Below are positions 9,351 to 19,160 of a stretch of 64,000 bases of DNA, piece after piece; position 1 is the stretch's first letter, and the number at the start of each line of letters is the position of its first letter. The stretch spans positions 1,299,501 to 1,363,500 of the forward strand of contig CATQHQ010000002.1 in the NCBI GenBank assembly GCA_958296005.1, written 5' to 3'. Both the position numbers and the translations under genes were made by a program. The notes beneath the pieces are model-generated. The model saw only the letters and a list, made by a program, of their open reading frames with translations, made no database searches and was not told where the DNA came from. Source of the stretch: Longimicrobiales bacterium (GTDB lineage: Bacteria > Gemmatimonadota > Gemmatimonadetes > Longimicrobiales > Gaopeijiaceae).

Positions 9351-11027
9351 TCAGCCTCCGACGGCGACCGCGCGGGGGGCGGGGCGCGCTTCGTCGCCCC
9401 CGTTGCGACGGGCCGCGTGTTCGACCCCCGCGCCCACGAACGCCGCGAAGAGGGGGTGTGCCCGGGTCGGCCGGCTCTTCAGCTCTGGGTGGAACTGTCC
9501 CGCGACGAACCAGGGGTGGTTCGGCAACTCGATCATCTCCACAAGCTTGCCGTCCAGCGAGGTCGCCGAAAACACGAGCCCGCCGGCGCGCAACGTCTCT
9601 CGGTAGGAGTTGTTGACCTCGTACCGATGCCTATGGCGCTCGACGATCTGCGCCGCGCCGTAGACCTGCTCCGACCGCGTGCCCGGCAAGATCCGCGCGG
9701 CGTAGGAACCCAGACGCATCGTCCCGCCCTTGGTGATGACGTTCCGCTGCTCGTCCATGAGGCAGATCACCGGGTGGGGCGACTCGGCGTCGAACTCGAA
9801 CGAATGCGCGCCGTCCAGCCCGCACACGTTCCGGGCGAACTCGATCACGGCGCACTGCAGCCCGAGGCATATGCCCAGGAACGGCAAGTCGTTCTCTCGA
9901 GCCCAGCGCACCGCCGCGACCATCCCGTCGATCCCTCGGTCGCCGAAGCCGCCGGGGACCAGCAGTCCGTCGTACGCCGCCAGGAACTCGGGCGCCAAGC
10001 CGTCTTCCAGCTCCTCGCTCCGCACCCAGTCGATCGCCACCTCCACGTCGTGGGCGATCCCGCCGTGGATCAGGGCCTGCTGAACGGACTTGTAGGCGTC
10101 CACCAGCTCGGTGTACTTCCCCACCACTGCGATTCGAACCGTTCCCCGGGAGGGCGACTTGATCCGTTCGACGATGCGCTTCCACCGCGCCAAGTCGGGC
10201 GCGGGCGCGTCGATCCCGAAGCAGGACAGGACGAAGTCGTCCAGGCGCTGACGCCGCAGCTCCAGCGGAACTTCGTAGATCGTCTCCACGTCGAGAGCCT
10301 CCACCACGCCCGCCGGCGCCACGTTGGTGAAGCTGGCGATCTTGGCCTTGATCCCGTCGTCCAGGGGGTGCTCGGTGCGGCAGATCAGCACCGCCGGCTG
10401 GATCCCGGTCTGCATGAGCTCCCGGACCGAGTGCTGGGTGGGCTTGGTCTTCAGCTCCCCGGCAGCGCTGATGTAGGGCACGAGCGTGAGGTGGACGTGG
10501 ACCACATCCCGGTGACCGGTCTCCTGGCGGAACTGGCGGATCGCCTCCAGGAACGGAAGGCTTTCGATGTCGCCCACCGTACCGCCGACTTCGCTGATCA
10601 CCACGTCGCACCCGTCGGCCAGACGATACATGCACTGCTTGATCTCGTCGGTGATGTGGGGCACCACCTGGACCGTCCGCCCCAAGTAGTCGCCTCGGCG
10701 CTCCCGACCGATGACCGTCTGGTAGATCCTGCCGGTCGTCGTGTTGTTGGCCTGGTGCAGGTTGGCGTCGATGAAGCGCTCGTAGTGGCCCAGGTCCAGG
10801 TCCGTCTCGGCGCCGTCCTCGGTAACGAAGACCTCGCCGTGCTGGAACGGCGACATCGTGCCCGGGTCCACGTTGATGTAGGGGTCCAGCTTCTGAAGCG
10901 TGACCCGGAGCCCGCGCTCCTTGAGGAGGAGCCCCAGCGACGCGGCGGCGATTCCCTTCCCCAAGGAGGAGACCACTCCGCCGGTTACGAAGATGTAACG
11001 GGTTCGGCCCGCTGGGTTCGCGCTCAC
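9351..11027 (-). CDS. pyrG: CTP synthase
   Basis: The 558-residue enzyme aminates UTP to CTP using glutamine. The N-terminal synthetase domain has [17 protein letters not shown] near 16-32 and [12 protein letters not shown]. The C-terminal glutamine amidotransferase domain has [17 protein letters not shown] with the nucleophile cysteine near 380, and FHPE near the end. CTP is the co-substrate of KdsB, which explains its place between kdsB and kdsA, as in many Gram-negative genomes. The start is a GTG at 11027, 19 bases after kdsB. Confidence 0.97.
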   Translation of the reverse strand: MSANPAGRTRYIFVTGGVVSSLGKGIAAASLGLLLKERGLRVTLQKLDPYINVDPGTMSPFQHGEVFVTEDGAETDLDLGHYERFIDANLHQANNTTTGRIYQTVIGRERRGDYLGRTVQVVPHITDEIKQCMYRLADGCDVVISEVGGTVGDIESLPFLEAIRQFRQETGHRDVVHVHLTLVPYISAAGELKTKPTQHSVRELMQTGIQPAVLICRTEHPLDDGIKAKIASFTNVAPAGVVEALDVETIYEVPLELRRQRLDDFVLSCFGIDAPAPDLARWKRIVERIKSPSRGTVRIAVVGKYTELVDAYKSVQQALIHGGIAHDVEVAIDWVRSEELEDGLAPEFLAAYDGLLVPGGFGDRGIDGMVAAVRWARENDLPFLGICLGLQCAVIEFARNVCGLDGAHSFEFDAESPHPVICLMDEQRNVITKGGTMRLGSYAARILPGTRSEQVYGAAQIVERHRHRYEVNNSYRETLRAGGLVFSATSLDGKLVEMIELPNHPWFVAGQFHPELKSRPTRAHPLFAAFVGAGVEHAARRNGGDEARPAPRAVAVGG

Positions 11028-11046
11028 GTCCCGAACTGCCGTTCGC

Positions 11047-11817
11047 TCATCGTTCGCCTCGTTCGCTCTCCGCTTGCCTCAGCAACTCTTCCATGCGTTG
11101 GAGATCCTCCGGCGTGTCGACCCCCGGGGGCGCTTCCGCCACCAGGGCCACGCCGATGCGCATCCCGTGCTCCAGAGCCCGGAGCTGCTCCAGTCCCTCT
11201 TCCATCTCCAGAGGCGAAGGTCCCAAGGCGACCCAACGCTGCAAGGCGCGCCGGCGGTACGCGTAGACGCCCACGTGGCGCAGCTGCGGTCCGCCGCCCC
11301 AGTCGTGGTCTGGGGCGAAGCCCTGCCGCCTGTGGGGAATCGAAGCTCGAGAGAAGTATAACGCATTCCCGCCAAGCGCCCGGGCCACCTTGACCACCGA
11401 TCGATCCGCCAGCTCCGCCGCGGTGCTTAAGGGAGTGGCGCAGGTTCCAACGTCGAAGCCGTTGCGGACCATGGAGATCGCCGCTTCCACCGCATCCGCC
11501 GCGACCAGCGGTTCGTCTCCCTGGACGTTGACCACGAGATCGAAGCGGGCGCCCAGCAGCTCCGCCGCCTCCCACGCCCGATCGCTTCCCGACGGGTGGT
11601 CCGGCGACGTCATGACCACCTCCGCGCCGTCCAGGCGGCACGCGTCCGCCACCTCCGGCGAGTCGGTGGCCACCACCACGCGGTCCAGGCACGCCATCGC
11701 CCGCGCCCGTCGCCACGTCCAGACCACCAACGGGACCCCCAGCAGGAGCCGAAGAGGCTTGCCGGGGAGGCGGGCGGCGCCCATTCGGGCCGGGACGACG
11801 CCCAGGACCTCGCTCAC
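11047..11817 (-). CDS. kdsB: 3-deoxy-manno-octulosonate cytidylyltransferase
   Basis: The 256-residue enzyme activates Kdo as CMP-Kdo before transfer to lipid A. Seen are [16 protein letters not shown] at the N-terminus, [10 protein letters not shown] near 47, [17 protein letters not shown] near 96, SRASIPHRR and the GVYAYRR segment, all diagnostic. The start is the GTG at 11817. It heads the leftward envelope cluster kdsB-pyrG-kdsA-kdsC-kdsD-lptC-lptA-lptB-rpoN and lies 16 bases after the glutamine amidotransferase gene. Confidence 0.95.
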   Translation of the reverse strand: MSEVLGVVPARMGAARLPGKPLRLLLGVPLVVWTWRRARAMACLDRVVVATDSPEVADACRLDGAEVVMTSPDHPSGSDRAWEAAELLGARFDLVVNVQGDEPLVAADAVEAAISMVRNGFDVGTCATPLSTAAELADRSVVKVARALGGNALYFSRASIPHRRQGFAPDHDWGGGPQLRHVGVYAYRRRALQRWVALGPSPLEMEEGLEQLRALEHGMRIGVALVAEAPPGVDTPEDLQRMEELLRQAESERGER

Positions 11818-11833
11818 GGGACGGTTCGGCGGC

Positions 11834-12412
11834 TCACCGGCTCATCCGCAGGAAGTTGGCCAGGAGGCGGCGGCCCTTCTCCGTGAACCAGGACTCGGGG
11901 TGGAACTGGACGCCCCACACCGGGTGCTCCCGGTGGCGCATCGCCTGGATCTCGCCCTCGTCGGCCGGGTCGGCGCTCCAGGCGATCGGGACCAGTCCCT
12001 CCGGCAGAGCGGCGGACGCCACCAGGGAGTGGTAGCGGGCAACGACGAACGGCGACGGCACGCCTTCGAAGAGCGGGTCGCCCTCGTGGACGACGGGGCT
12101 CGTCTTGCCGTGGACCGCCCGAGCGGCGCGAACCGTGTCGCCTCCGTACGCCTCTCCGATCGCTTGGTGCCCCAGGCAGACGCCCAGCGTCGGCACGCGC
12201 GGGCCGAATCGGCGGATCGCCGCCACGCTGATCCCCGCCTCCGTCGGCGTGCACGGACCCGGCGACACGACGAGCCGCGTCACTCCGGCCCGCTCCAGCG
12301 CGTCGGGCGTGGTGGCGTCGTTGCGGAACACGCGGAGCTCCTCGCCTAGTGCGCCGAAGGCCTGGACGAGGTTCCAGGTGAAGGAGTCGTAGTTGTCGAT
12401 GACGGCGAGCAT
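11834..12412 (-). CDS. pabA: Glutamine amidotransferase subunit of anthranilate or aminodeoxychorismate synthase
   Basis: The 192-residue class I amidotransferase supplies ammonia to a chorismate-using partner. Visible motifs are IDNYDSFTWNL at the N-terminus, SPGPCTP near 50, GVCLGHQAIGE with the nucleophile cysteine near 78, and VQFHPESW with the catalytic histidine near 168. PabA and TrpG cannot be separated by sequence here, and no TrpE/PabB partner is in the window; many bacteria use one protein for both. It is divergent from the zinc-ribbon gene at 12434, with only 21 bases between the starts. Confidence 0.88.
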   Translation of the reverse strand: MLAVIDNYDSFTWNLVQAFGALGEELRVFRNDATTPDALERAGVTRLVVSPGPCTPTEAGISVAAIRRFGPRVPTLGVCLGHQAIGEAYGGDTVRAARAVHGKTSPVVHEGDPLFEGVPSPFVVARYHSLVASAALPEGLVPIAWSADPADEGEIQAMRHREHPVWGVQFHPESWFTEKGRRLLANFLRMSR

Positions 12413-12433
12413 CGCCGTAAGATAAGATGAGAG

Positions 12434-13495
12434 ATGAGCATCTACGACAAGTGCCTAGTCTGCGGCCGGCCGTTTCCGCCCAACGAGTCCCTGGAGCACT
12501 TGGCTCGGGGCCGACGAGTCGCCTACGACCCGGAGCAGGGCCGCCTATGGGTGATCTGCGCCGTGTGCCGTCGCTGGTCCCTTGTCCCCTTGGAGTCCCG
12601 CTGGGAAGCGCTGGAGGAGCTGGAGAAGCTGACCGTGGACGAGGGACGCCTAGTCTCCAGCACCGACAACGTGGCTCTCCTCCGGGCCCGCAACTTGGAG
12701 GTGGTGCGCGTAGGCCGGGCTCGGCTCCAGGAGGAGTCCTGGTGGCGGTACGGACGAGAGCTTCACCGCCGGCGCGAGCGCACGCGCAAGCTGGCGGCAA
12801 CGGCCTCGATCGGAGGCGCCGTGGCTTTCGCCGGCTCTCTGGCAGCCGGCGGCACGAGCATGATCGCGGCGTGGCTCTTCTTCAGCAAAGGCGAGGCGTT
12901 GGTGGCCGGTGCCCGCTGGCTGCGCTTCGGCTCGACGGCTTGGCAGGGGCGGGGCAAGTGCCTGGCCTGCGGGGAGGTCGAGGGCAAGTTCCCGTTCTCC
13001 GGGCGGAACCAGCTCGTGTGGACCCAGGGCGGAGACGACGCGGAGGCGGGCGTGGAGGCCGGAGCCGTCGAGGCGATGAAGGTGAGCGTCCCCTGTCCCT
13101 ACTGCGGCGGCACGTGGGCCGAAGTCCGCGGGCGGGAGAGCGTCGCGACCCTACGACGGGTGCTGGCGTACCACCACTTCTCCGGCGCGACCGAACGGAG
13201 GATCGAGGGGGCGGCGAAGCTGGTGGAGACGGTCGGCGGGGCCGAGCGGCTGCCCGCGCGGTTCCTGCGCGACGGCAAGACCCTGCCCAACATGGGCCGC
13301 ACCGGCGCGGTCGCGATGGAGATCGCCCTTCACCAGAAGGACGAGCGGCACCTTCTGGAGATGGAGCTTGCCGAACTGGAGGCTCGCTGGCGGCGGGAGG
13401 AGGAGCTGGCGGGGATCATCGACGGCGAACTCACGCCGGCGCCGTTCGTCGAGTCGGTCCGACGGCGGATAGCAGGCGCGAGGTGGCTTTCATAG
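12434..13495 (+). CDS. Unknown protein with four CxxC motifs and a central hydrophobic segment
   Basis: I do not recognise this 353-residue protein. Two CxxC pairs lie in the N-terminal part (7-10 and 42-45), and two more follow the hydrophobic segment (near 175 and 221, CLAC and CPYC). This is the pattern of two zinc ribbons. Between them is a basic stretch rich in Arg, then a Gly/Ala-rich hydrophobic segment at about 118-150 that could cross the membrane. A charged coiled-coil-like region rich in Glu/Leu is near the C-terminus. The start is ATG with GAGAG just upstream. It stands alone on the plus strand between pabA and nadE. Function not assigned. Confidence 0.75.
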   Translation: MSIYDKCLVCGRPFPPNESLEHLARGRRVAYDPEQGRLWVICAVCRRWSLVPLESRWEALEELEKLTVDEGRLVSSTDNVALLRARNLEVVRVGRARLQEESWWRYGRELHRRRERTRKLAATASIGGAVAFAGSLAAGGTSMIAAWLFFSKGEALVAGARWLRFGSTAWQGRGKCLACGEVEGKFPFSGRNQLVWTQGGDDAEAGVEAGAVEAMKVSVPCPYCGGTWAEVRGRESVATLRRVLAYHHFSGATERRIEGAAKLVETVGGAERLPARFLRDGKTLPNMGRTGAVAMEIALHQKDERHLLEMELAELEARWRREEELAGIIDGELTPAPFVESVRRRIAGARWLS

Positions 13496-13513
13496 GCCGG
13501 ACCCGAGGGTCGG

Positions 13514-15349
13514 TCAGTAGTCCACCGGGCGCAGGTAGGACTCGCCGATTGCGCTGTCCGACAGCATCGCCACCGTGGGCGGACTTCGCTTCCAGTGGGT
13601 TCCCGACAAGCGCGCCTCCACCCGCTTCACATCCTCGGACGGGAAGCCTGCCGCCACCAGGGATTCAGTCGCGTGGCCCTGCACGAGGCCGCTGAGGATC
13701 GGGTCGGCGCGGCGGTAGGACAGGCCCAGCTCGTCCTCGTCGTGAACGCCGGGGATCAGGTCCGGGCTCGGAGGCTTGGAGACGATCTCGTCGGGCACCC
13801 CCAGATGACGCGCCAGCGCCAGGACCTGGGTCTTGAACAGGTCGCCCAGCGGATTGATCGGCGGAGAGTCGTCGGCGTGCCAGGTGAAGTACCCCAGCAG
13901 GCGCTCGCTCTTGTTGCCGGTTCCCAGCGCAAGGGCGTTCAGCTTGGCGGACTGGTCGAAGAGGACCGCCGCTCGGACGCGGGATGCGAAGTTGCCCTGC
14001 CGGAGGAGCCCTGCCCCGTTCTCGTAGGCCCCGAAGTAGCGATCGACGGCCTCGGTGACGGGCAAGGTTCTCTCGCGCGCCCCGGCACCCTCGATGGCCA
14101 GGGCGCCGTGCTTCAGGCTCTCGGGGCTGGAGGTCGAGGAGGGGAGGCAGAAACCGAAGACGTTCTCCGCTCCCAGCGCTCGGCAAGCCAGGAAGAGGAC
14201 TACGGCCGAGTCGACGCCGCCCGAGACGCCGACCACCGCCCGTCCGAAGCCGCGACGGGCGCGCACCTCGTCTCGAATGAACGCCACCAGCGCCTCCTCG
14301 ACCAGCGCGGGCTCGATCTCGAGAGACGCGGCCAGGGCCGCAGGAGTGGCGGCGGGGACGGCGAGCGCTCGGAGCGGCTCGGCGTCGTCTCGGTTCGCTG
14401 CTGGGCCGCTCCCCTGCTCCGCCACACGGTCCAGCGACCGACGCAGCACGGGCAGCGCCGCGCGAAGATCTGCCAGGAACGGCATGCGGGCGCGAACCCG
14501 TCCGATATCGCCCAGTGCGATCTCCGCATCGGCGCTTCCAGCCGCGAAGATCGGTCCCCGGGCCAGCAGAGCGCCGTCGGGTCCCCACGCCGTCGATCCG
14601 CCTGAGAACAGCTTTCCGCCTTCGGACCCTGCCAGCTGGGACGCCAGCACGAAGACGCCGTGCTCCCGCGCCGTGCAGGCCCCCAGACGGTCCCACGCGT
14701 GAAGGTTCAACGGGAGCGACGCCGGGGCCGAGCGCTGGTCGGCACCGCCCGGAGGCTGCTCCGCCGCGCGCCCCTCCGGCGAAGGCCGAAAGCCTCTGGC
14801 GGGCGACGCGGCCACGCACAAGACCACCTCGGCCCCGTCCAAGGCCAGCACCGCGGCCGGCAGGCCGTGCCAAAGGTCCTCGCACACGAGAAGCCCCATG
14901 CGGCCGAACCGGGTGTCGAACGCCCGCACGTCGCGGCCGGGCTCTACGAACCGCCCCTCGTCAAAGAGTCCGTATGTGGGGAGGAAGAGCTTGCGGTGGA
15001 CGTGGACGATCTCGTACCGGCTTCCACGGGGCGCCAGATACGCCGCGCTGTTGTACAGCCCTTGCCGATCCCGCTCGTAGAACCCCAGGACCACGTCGCA
15101 GCCGCAGGTGTCAGGAGGTTCGCCGAGGGCCTCGACCAGTTGGGCGCGGGAGAGGGCCACCTCGTCCACCCCGCCCTCCACGAGGTACCCGGAGAGCACC
15201 GCCTCTGGGAAGACGACCAAGTCCGCGGCGGGTTGGAGCATCGCCTTCACCGCAGCGACGTTGCTTCTCACGTCGCCCTTGGCGGGCTTTGTCTGGGCCA
15301 GGAGCGCTCGGATGGGACGTTCAGCGATCGTCGTTGGTGCGCAGCTCAT
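13514..15349 (-). CDS. nadE: Glutamine-dependent NAD(+) synthetase
   Basis: Two domains are evident in 611 residues. An N-terminal nitrilase-fold amidase has Glu in FPEAVLSGY, Lys in HRKLFLPTYG and the nucleophile Cys in LLVCEDLWHG. A C-terminal ATP-pyrophosphatase has GVSGGVDSAV, GTGNKSE and FTWHADDSPPINPLGDLFKTQ. The enzyme amidates deamido-NAD, the last step of NAD synthesis. I took the ATG at 15349, which has GGAGGAG five bases upstream; an in-frame ATG at 15403 would add 18 residues but lacks a ribosome site. It is divergent from the protease gene. Confidence 0.93.
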   Translation of the reverse strand: MSCAPTTIAERPIRALLAQTKPAKGDVRSNVAAVKAMLQPAADLVVFPEAVLSGYLVEGGVDEVALSRAQLVEALGEPPDTCGCDVVLGFYERDRQGLYNSAAYLAPRGSRYEIVHVHRKLFLPTYGLFDEGRFVEPGRDVRAFDTRFGRMGLLVCEDLWHGLPAAVLALDGAEVVLCVAASPARGFRPSPEGRAAEQPPGGADQRSAPASLPLNLHAWDRLGACTAREHGVFVLASQLAGSEGGKLFSGGSTAWGPDGALLARGPIFAAGSADAEIALGDIGRVRARMPFLADLRAALPVLRRSLDRVAEQGSGPAANRDDAEPLRALAVPAATPAALAASLEIEPALVEEALVAFIRDEVRARRGFGRAVVGVSGGVDSAVVLFLACRALGAENVFGFCLPSSTSSPESLKHGALAIEGAGARERTLPVTEAVDRYFGAYENGAGLLRQGNFASRVRAAVLFDQSAKLNALALGTGNKSERLLGYFTWHADDSPPINPLGDLFKTQVLALARHLGVPDEIVSKPPSPDLIPGVHDEDELGLSYRRADPILSGLVQGHATESLVAAGFPSEDVKRVEARLSGTHWKRSPPTVAMLSDSAIGESYLRPVDY

Positions 15350-15424
15350 GAACTCCTCCGGGCTGTTCCCCGAAACCGGTTCGTTGCATAATCTAGGAAT
15401 CACTTCGACTCAGAAAGGCAACCC

Positions 15425-17050
15425 ATGCCGGTCATACCCCGCGCGGCGCTCATTGTTGCCGCCGTCGCCCTCGCCTGTTCGTCGGCCCTTGGCGCCGCCG
15501 CCCAGAGCACACGCGTCCCGCCTTTGTCCGGCACCGAAGCCGCCGGGGACGCAAGCGGGTCCGACGCCTACAGGATATTCCTCGAGGTCTTCGGCACGAT
15601 CTCCCGGAACCACGAGTCGGCCCTCCAAGACTCGGCCCTCTGGGAACGCGCGATCGACGGATTGATCGAGCGGCTCGACGACCCCTACGCCACCGTCTTC
15701 ACCCCCGAGGCGTACGGCGAGTTCGAAGAGGTCAACACCCGCAACTACGCCGGCATCGGCGTTCAGATCTCGCGGTTGGACGGGCTGGTCACGATCACCG
15801 CCGTCTTCGACGAGACGCCTGCGGAACGGTCCGGACTGGCTCTGGGCGACCGGATCGTCGAGGTGGAGGGCGTAGACGCCACCGACTGGTCGTTGGACGA
15901 CGCCCGCGACGCAATCCGAGGCGAGCCCGGATCGACGGTCAACCTCCGCATCGCCCGCGACGGCTTCAAGGACTTGATCGCGGTGTCGATCGTGCGGGAC
16001 AACGTCCACATCGCCGCAGTCGAAGCGAGCACGCTCGATGGCGGAATCGCCCACATCCGCGTTCTCCAGTTCGCTCGCGACGCGGCCCAGGAGCTGGCCG
16101 AGGCGCTGAAGGACGCGGCCGATGCGAACGCCGTCATCGTCGACCTGCGGGGAAACCCTGGAGGGTACCTGGACGAGTCGCTGATGGTGGCGGACATCTT
16201 CCTCGCACCCGGAAAGGCGATGGCGAGCGTCGGCCAGCGCGACGGGCGGGGCGGCGTAGCCGAGCAAACCTACAGCGCCAAGTCGCCGGCGCTGATCCCC
16301 GAGACGCCCCTCGTCGTCTTGGTGGACGGCTTCACCGCCTCGGCGGCGGAGATCGTGGCGGGCGCGCTGCAAGACCACGACCGCGCCGTGGTGCTGGGCC
16401 AGCGGACGTTCGGCAAAGGGGTGGTCCAGACCCTTTACCCCCTTAGCGACGGACGCCGTATGCGTCTGACCACCGGGACTTGGTACACCCCCCTGGGCCG
16501 CTCTCTGCACCGCAAGCGGGACCGCCGCGGCTTCCCCCTTCCCGAAGCCGAAGAGGACACGACCCAAGTCGCCACGGCGATGGGGCGGCAGCTGCGGAAC
16601 AGCGGAGGCGTCTTTCCCGATCTGGAACTGTCGTCCGACACGCTGGAAACCGCGGTGCGGACCCTCCAGGAGCAGGCCGCCGAGGCCCAGATCCAGCTGC
16701 GCCTCAAGATCGAGGAGTACGCCTTCGCCATGGCCAAGAAGGCGACAGCCGCAGAGCGCGTCGAGCGCCTCCCGTCCTCGGCGTTCGACGACTTGGCCCA
16801 GACGCTGGTGGACGAAGGACTCGATGCGGAAGTGGTCGGCCACCCGGCGGCCCGGGCTTGGCTGGACTGGTGGACCCAGGGCCGCTACCTGAGCCGAACG
16901 GGCGCCACGGGACTGGCCCTGACCGTCCAAGCCGAGCGCGACCGAGTGCTGGCCGAAGCGATCCGCCTCGCCCAGTCGGCCCCGACCCAAGCCGACCTCT
17001 TCCAGTTGCTGGACGAGGCCGCGACCCGGCGTTCCGACTCCCGGCCCTAA
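15425..17050 (+). CDS. ctpA: C-terminal processing peptidase, S41 family
   Basis: The 541-residue periplasmic protease has a signal peptide ending near AAAQS (about 27). A PDZ domain follows at about 105-190 (NYAGIGVQIS, GLALGDRIVEVEG). The S41 catalytic core has VDLRGNPGGYLDES near 240, the nucleophile Ser in DGFTASAAEIVAG near 305, and the general-base Lys in TFGKGVVQT about 25 residues later. A 150-residue tail rich in Ala/Glu helices is beyond the usual core. The start has AAAGG upstream. It is convergent with xerD (nine bases between). Its substrates cannot be predicted. Confidence 0.92.
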   Translation: MPVIPRAALIVAAVALACSSALGAAAQSTRVPPLSGTEAAGDASGSDAYRIFLEVFGTISRNHESALQDSALWERAIDGLIERLDDPYATVFTPEAYGEFEEVNTRNYAGIGVQISRLDGLVTITAVFDETPAERSGLALGDRIVEVEGVDATDWSLDDARDAIRGEPGSTVNLRIARDGFKDLIAVSIVRDNVHIAAVEASTLDGGIAHIRVLQFARDAAQELAEALKDAADANAVIVDLRGNPGGYLDESLMVADIFLAPGKAMASVGQRDGRGGVAEQTYSAKSPALIPETPLVVLVDGFTASAAEIVAGALQDHDRAVVLGQRTFGKGVVQTLYPLSDGRRMRLTTGTWYTPLGRSLHRKRDRRGFPLPEAEEDTTQVATAMGRQLRNSGGVFPDLELSSDTLETAVRTLQEQAAEAQIQLRLKIEEYAFAMAKKATAAERVERLPSSAFDDLAQTLVDEGLDAEVVGHPAARAWLDWWTQGRYLSRTGATGLALTVQAERDRVLAEAIRLAQSAPTQADLFQLLDEAATRRSDSRP

Positions 17051-17059
17051 CCCCCCTTC

Positions 17060-18007
17060 CTAGCCTAGCCCCCCGCCGCTCCTGGGGTGGTGCTCCCGGT
17101 GCACCCGTCGCAGGTGCTCGCGGTTCAGGTGGGTGTATATCTGGGTCGTGGACACGTCGGCGTGGCCCAGCAGTTCCTGCACCGCCACCAAGTCGGCCCC
17201 GCCTTCCAGGAGATGGGTCGCGCAGCTGTGGCGAAGGGTGTGGGGCGTGATCTTGCGCTCGATGCCGGCCCGCTTCGCTGCGCGCGAGACGATCGTCCAC
17301 ACCGTCATGCGCGTGAGTCGCCCGCCCCGAGCGTTCAAGAAGAGGGCGCCCCTGCTCCGCCCCGTTTCAAGCTTGGGACGAACCGTCGCCAAGTAGCGTT
17401 CCAGCGCCCTCGCGGCCACCGACCCCAGAGGCACCAAGCGCTCCTTCCCGCCCTTGCCGAACACCAAGCAGCTCCCCTCGGCCAGGTCCAGATCGGAGAG
17501 GGACATCCCCGTCAGCTCGCTCACGCGCATCCCGGTGGCGTAGAGCGCCTCCAGCACTGCGCGGTCCCGCCAGTGAACGCGCGAGTCGGGGTCCACGGCC
17601 TCCATTACCCGGTCGGCCTCGGCCTGGGTCAGGAACTCGGGGAGCTTCTTCGCCGGCTTGGGACCGTCCATCCGCTCCGTGGGGTCCTCGGCGACGAGCT
17701 CCTCGCCCACCAGGAAGGCGAAGTAGGCCCGCAGCGCGGACTGGGCCCGCCGGATCGATGTGGGTGCCGTCCCGTCGTCTAAGAGGCGCGCAACGTAGTC
17801 GTGGAGGACCTCGTGGCCGATCTTCGACGGCTGCGGGCTGGCCAATCCGTTCTCCGGGTCGGCCAAGTACGCCAGGAAGCGCTTCAGATCGCTCTCGTAG
17901 GCAGCTGCGGACTGCGGACGCAAGCCTCGCTCCAGTACCAAGTAGTCCAGGAACGGCTCGATGTAGAACCGCCGCTGGAGGGCTTCGGCCTTCGACTCAC
18001 GAGCCAC
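17060..18007 (-). CDS. xerD: Site-specific tyrosine recombinase XerD/XerC
   Basis: The 315-residue recombinase has an N-terminal SAM-like core-binding domain (about 15-110) and a catalytic domain with Arg in ATGMRVSEL, Lys in KGGKERLVP, HTLRHS, the second His in LLGHADVSTTQ and the nucleophile Tyr in IYTHL. That is the full R-K-H-R-H-Y set. The lack of adjacent integration sites or phage genes and the placement behind dedA/ispF favour the housekeeping dimer-resolution enzyme. XerC and XerD are not separable here with certainty. It overlaps the end of dedA by 11 bases. Confidence 0.9.
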   Translation of the reverse strand: MARESKAEALQRRFYIEPFLDYLVLERGLRPQSAAAYESDLKRFLAYLADPENGLASPQPSKIGHEVLHDYVARLLDDGTAPTSIRRAQSALRAYFAFLVGEELVAEDPTERMDGPKPAKKLPEFLTQAEADRVMEAVDPDSRVHWRDRAVLEALYATGMRVSELTGMSLSDLDLAEGSCLVFGKGGKERLVPLGSVAARALERYLATVRPKLETGRSRGALFLNARGGRLTRMTVWTIVSRAAKRAGIERKITPHTLRHSCATHLLEGGADLVAVQELLGHADVSTTQIYTHLNREHLRRVHREHHPRSGGGLG

Positions 18008-18626
18008 GCCGCGACTCCGAGCGCCCGCGCCGGCGGGTCCTCCACCACACCACCGCCAGCGGCACGACCAGGAGCAGCGCCACCGCCAACAGACCTGCGT
18101 TGACGCTCCGAATCGTCGTGGCCACGGCCTCCAGGTTGCTGCCTGCCAAGTAGCCGGCGCTCACCAGTCCCCCGTACCAGATCGCCGACGCCGCCATCAG
18201 CGGGACTACCACGCGCCTGGGCGGCTGTCGGGTCACCCCGGCGAACACGGGCACCAGCGCCCGGTACCCCGGCAGGAACCTCGCCGCGAAGACTGCTGCC
18301 GCGCCCCGTCGTTCGTAGAAGGAATCGAGACCGGCCAACTGGTCCTTCGCCAGGAGCCGGCGCCCCCAGCCGCGGCGGAAGAACCCCGGCCCGTAGCGGC
18401 GTCCAGCGGCGTATACGGCCACGGCCCCGCCCACGTTGAACGCCCAGACGACGCCGAGGACGGCGGCCAGGTCCACGGTGCCCAGGCCCGCCATGAAGCC
18501 GCCGGCGACGATGAAGGTGTCGGCGGGGACCAGCGGCAGCACGTTCTCGATCGTCGCTCCCGCGGCCAGCAAGGCGTAGATGGGAAGGGGCGGCAGACCG
18601 GCCAGGCGGGCGAGCGCCTCCTCCAT
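17997..18626 (-). CDS. DedA family membrane protein
   Basis: The 209-residue integral membrane protein shows the DedA/SNARE-associated pattern: ENVLPLVPADTFIVAGG near 27-43, AVYAAGRRYG, a cytoplasmic loop, then the signature FAARFLPGYRALVPVFAG near 115-132. DedA proteins are undecaprenyl-phosphate or lipid flippases needed for envelope homeostasis. Four to five hydrophobic segments are visible, and the C-terminus is very basic. It is translated 10 bases after ispF and overlaps xerD. Confidence 0.9.
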   Translation of the reverse strand: MEEALARLAGLPPLPIYALLAAGATIENVLPLVPADTFIVAGGFMAGLGTVDLAAVLGVVWAFNVGGAVAVYAAGRRYGPGFFRRGWGRRLLAKDQLAGLDSFYERRGAAAVFAARFLPGYRALVPVFAGVTRQPPRRVVVPLMAASAIWYGGLVSAGYLAGSNLEAVATTIRSVNAGLLAVALLLVVPLAVVWWRTRRRGRSESRRGS

Positions 18627-18636
18627 CGCCCGCGAC

Positions 18637-19158
18637 CTACTCGGAGCGCCGGGGTTGCGGACCGGTCTGCCCGACGACCAACGCCGCGACCGCGTGGACC
18701 GCGAGTCCCTCCTCGCGCCCGATCCAGCCCATGCCTTCGTTGCTCTTTCCCTTCACCGACACGCCCCCTGCTTCAACGCCCAGCCGCCCGGCCAACGCGA
18801 CCCGCATCTCCGGCGCTCGCGGGCCGATCCGGGGCCGCTCGCACACCACCACCACATCCACGTTCCCCACCCTCCACCCTGCCCCGTGCACCAGCGCCAC
18901 GGCCTTCTCCAGCAGCTCCATCGAGTCGGCCCCGCGCCACGCCTCGACGTCCGGCGGAAAGTGGCTTCCGATGTCTCCCAGGCAGGCGGCGCCCAAGACG
19001 GCGTCGATCACCGCGTGGGCCACCGCGTCCCCGTCCGAGTGCCCGGCGAGGCCCGGGCTGTCCGGGAAGTGGACGCCGCCCAGCACCAGGGGGCGTTCAG
19101 GGTCGAAGCGGTGGGAGTCATATCCGGTACCGACCCGAACGGCCGGTCCGTCGCCCAC
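18637..19158 (-). CDS. ispF: 2-C-methyl-D-erythritol 2,4-cyclodiphosphate synthase
   Basis: The 173-residue enzyme of the MEP isoprenoid route forms the cyclodiphosphate. Metal ligands are in GTGYDSHRF near the start and LAGHSDGDAVAHA near 40. Also seen are GDIGSHFPP, the NVDVVVVCERPRI strand and VKGKSNEGMGWIGREEG near the end. The GTG start at 19158 lies two bases after the fabF stop, with GGGGGAG overlapping that stop as the ribosome site. ispE of the same pathway is elsewhere in this window (60999-61928). Confidence 0.94.
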   Translation of the reverse strand: MGDGPAVRVGTGYDSHRFDPERPLVLGGVHFPDSPGLAGHSDGDAVAHAVIDAVLGAACLGDIGSHFPPDVEAWRGADSMELLEKAVALVHGAGWRVGNVDVVVVCERPRIGPRAPEMRVALAGRLGVEAGGVSVKGKSNEGMGWIGREEGLAVHAVAALVVGQTGPQPRRSE

Positions 19159-19160
19159 GC

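Noticed and set aside
17060-18007. XerD-like gene as the integrase of a mobile element
   Set aside because: It is operonic with dedA and ispF, has housekeeping neighbours, and no attachment repeats or cargo genes were seen.
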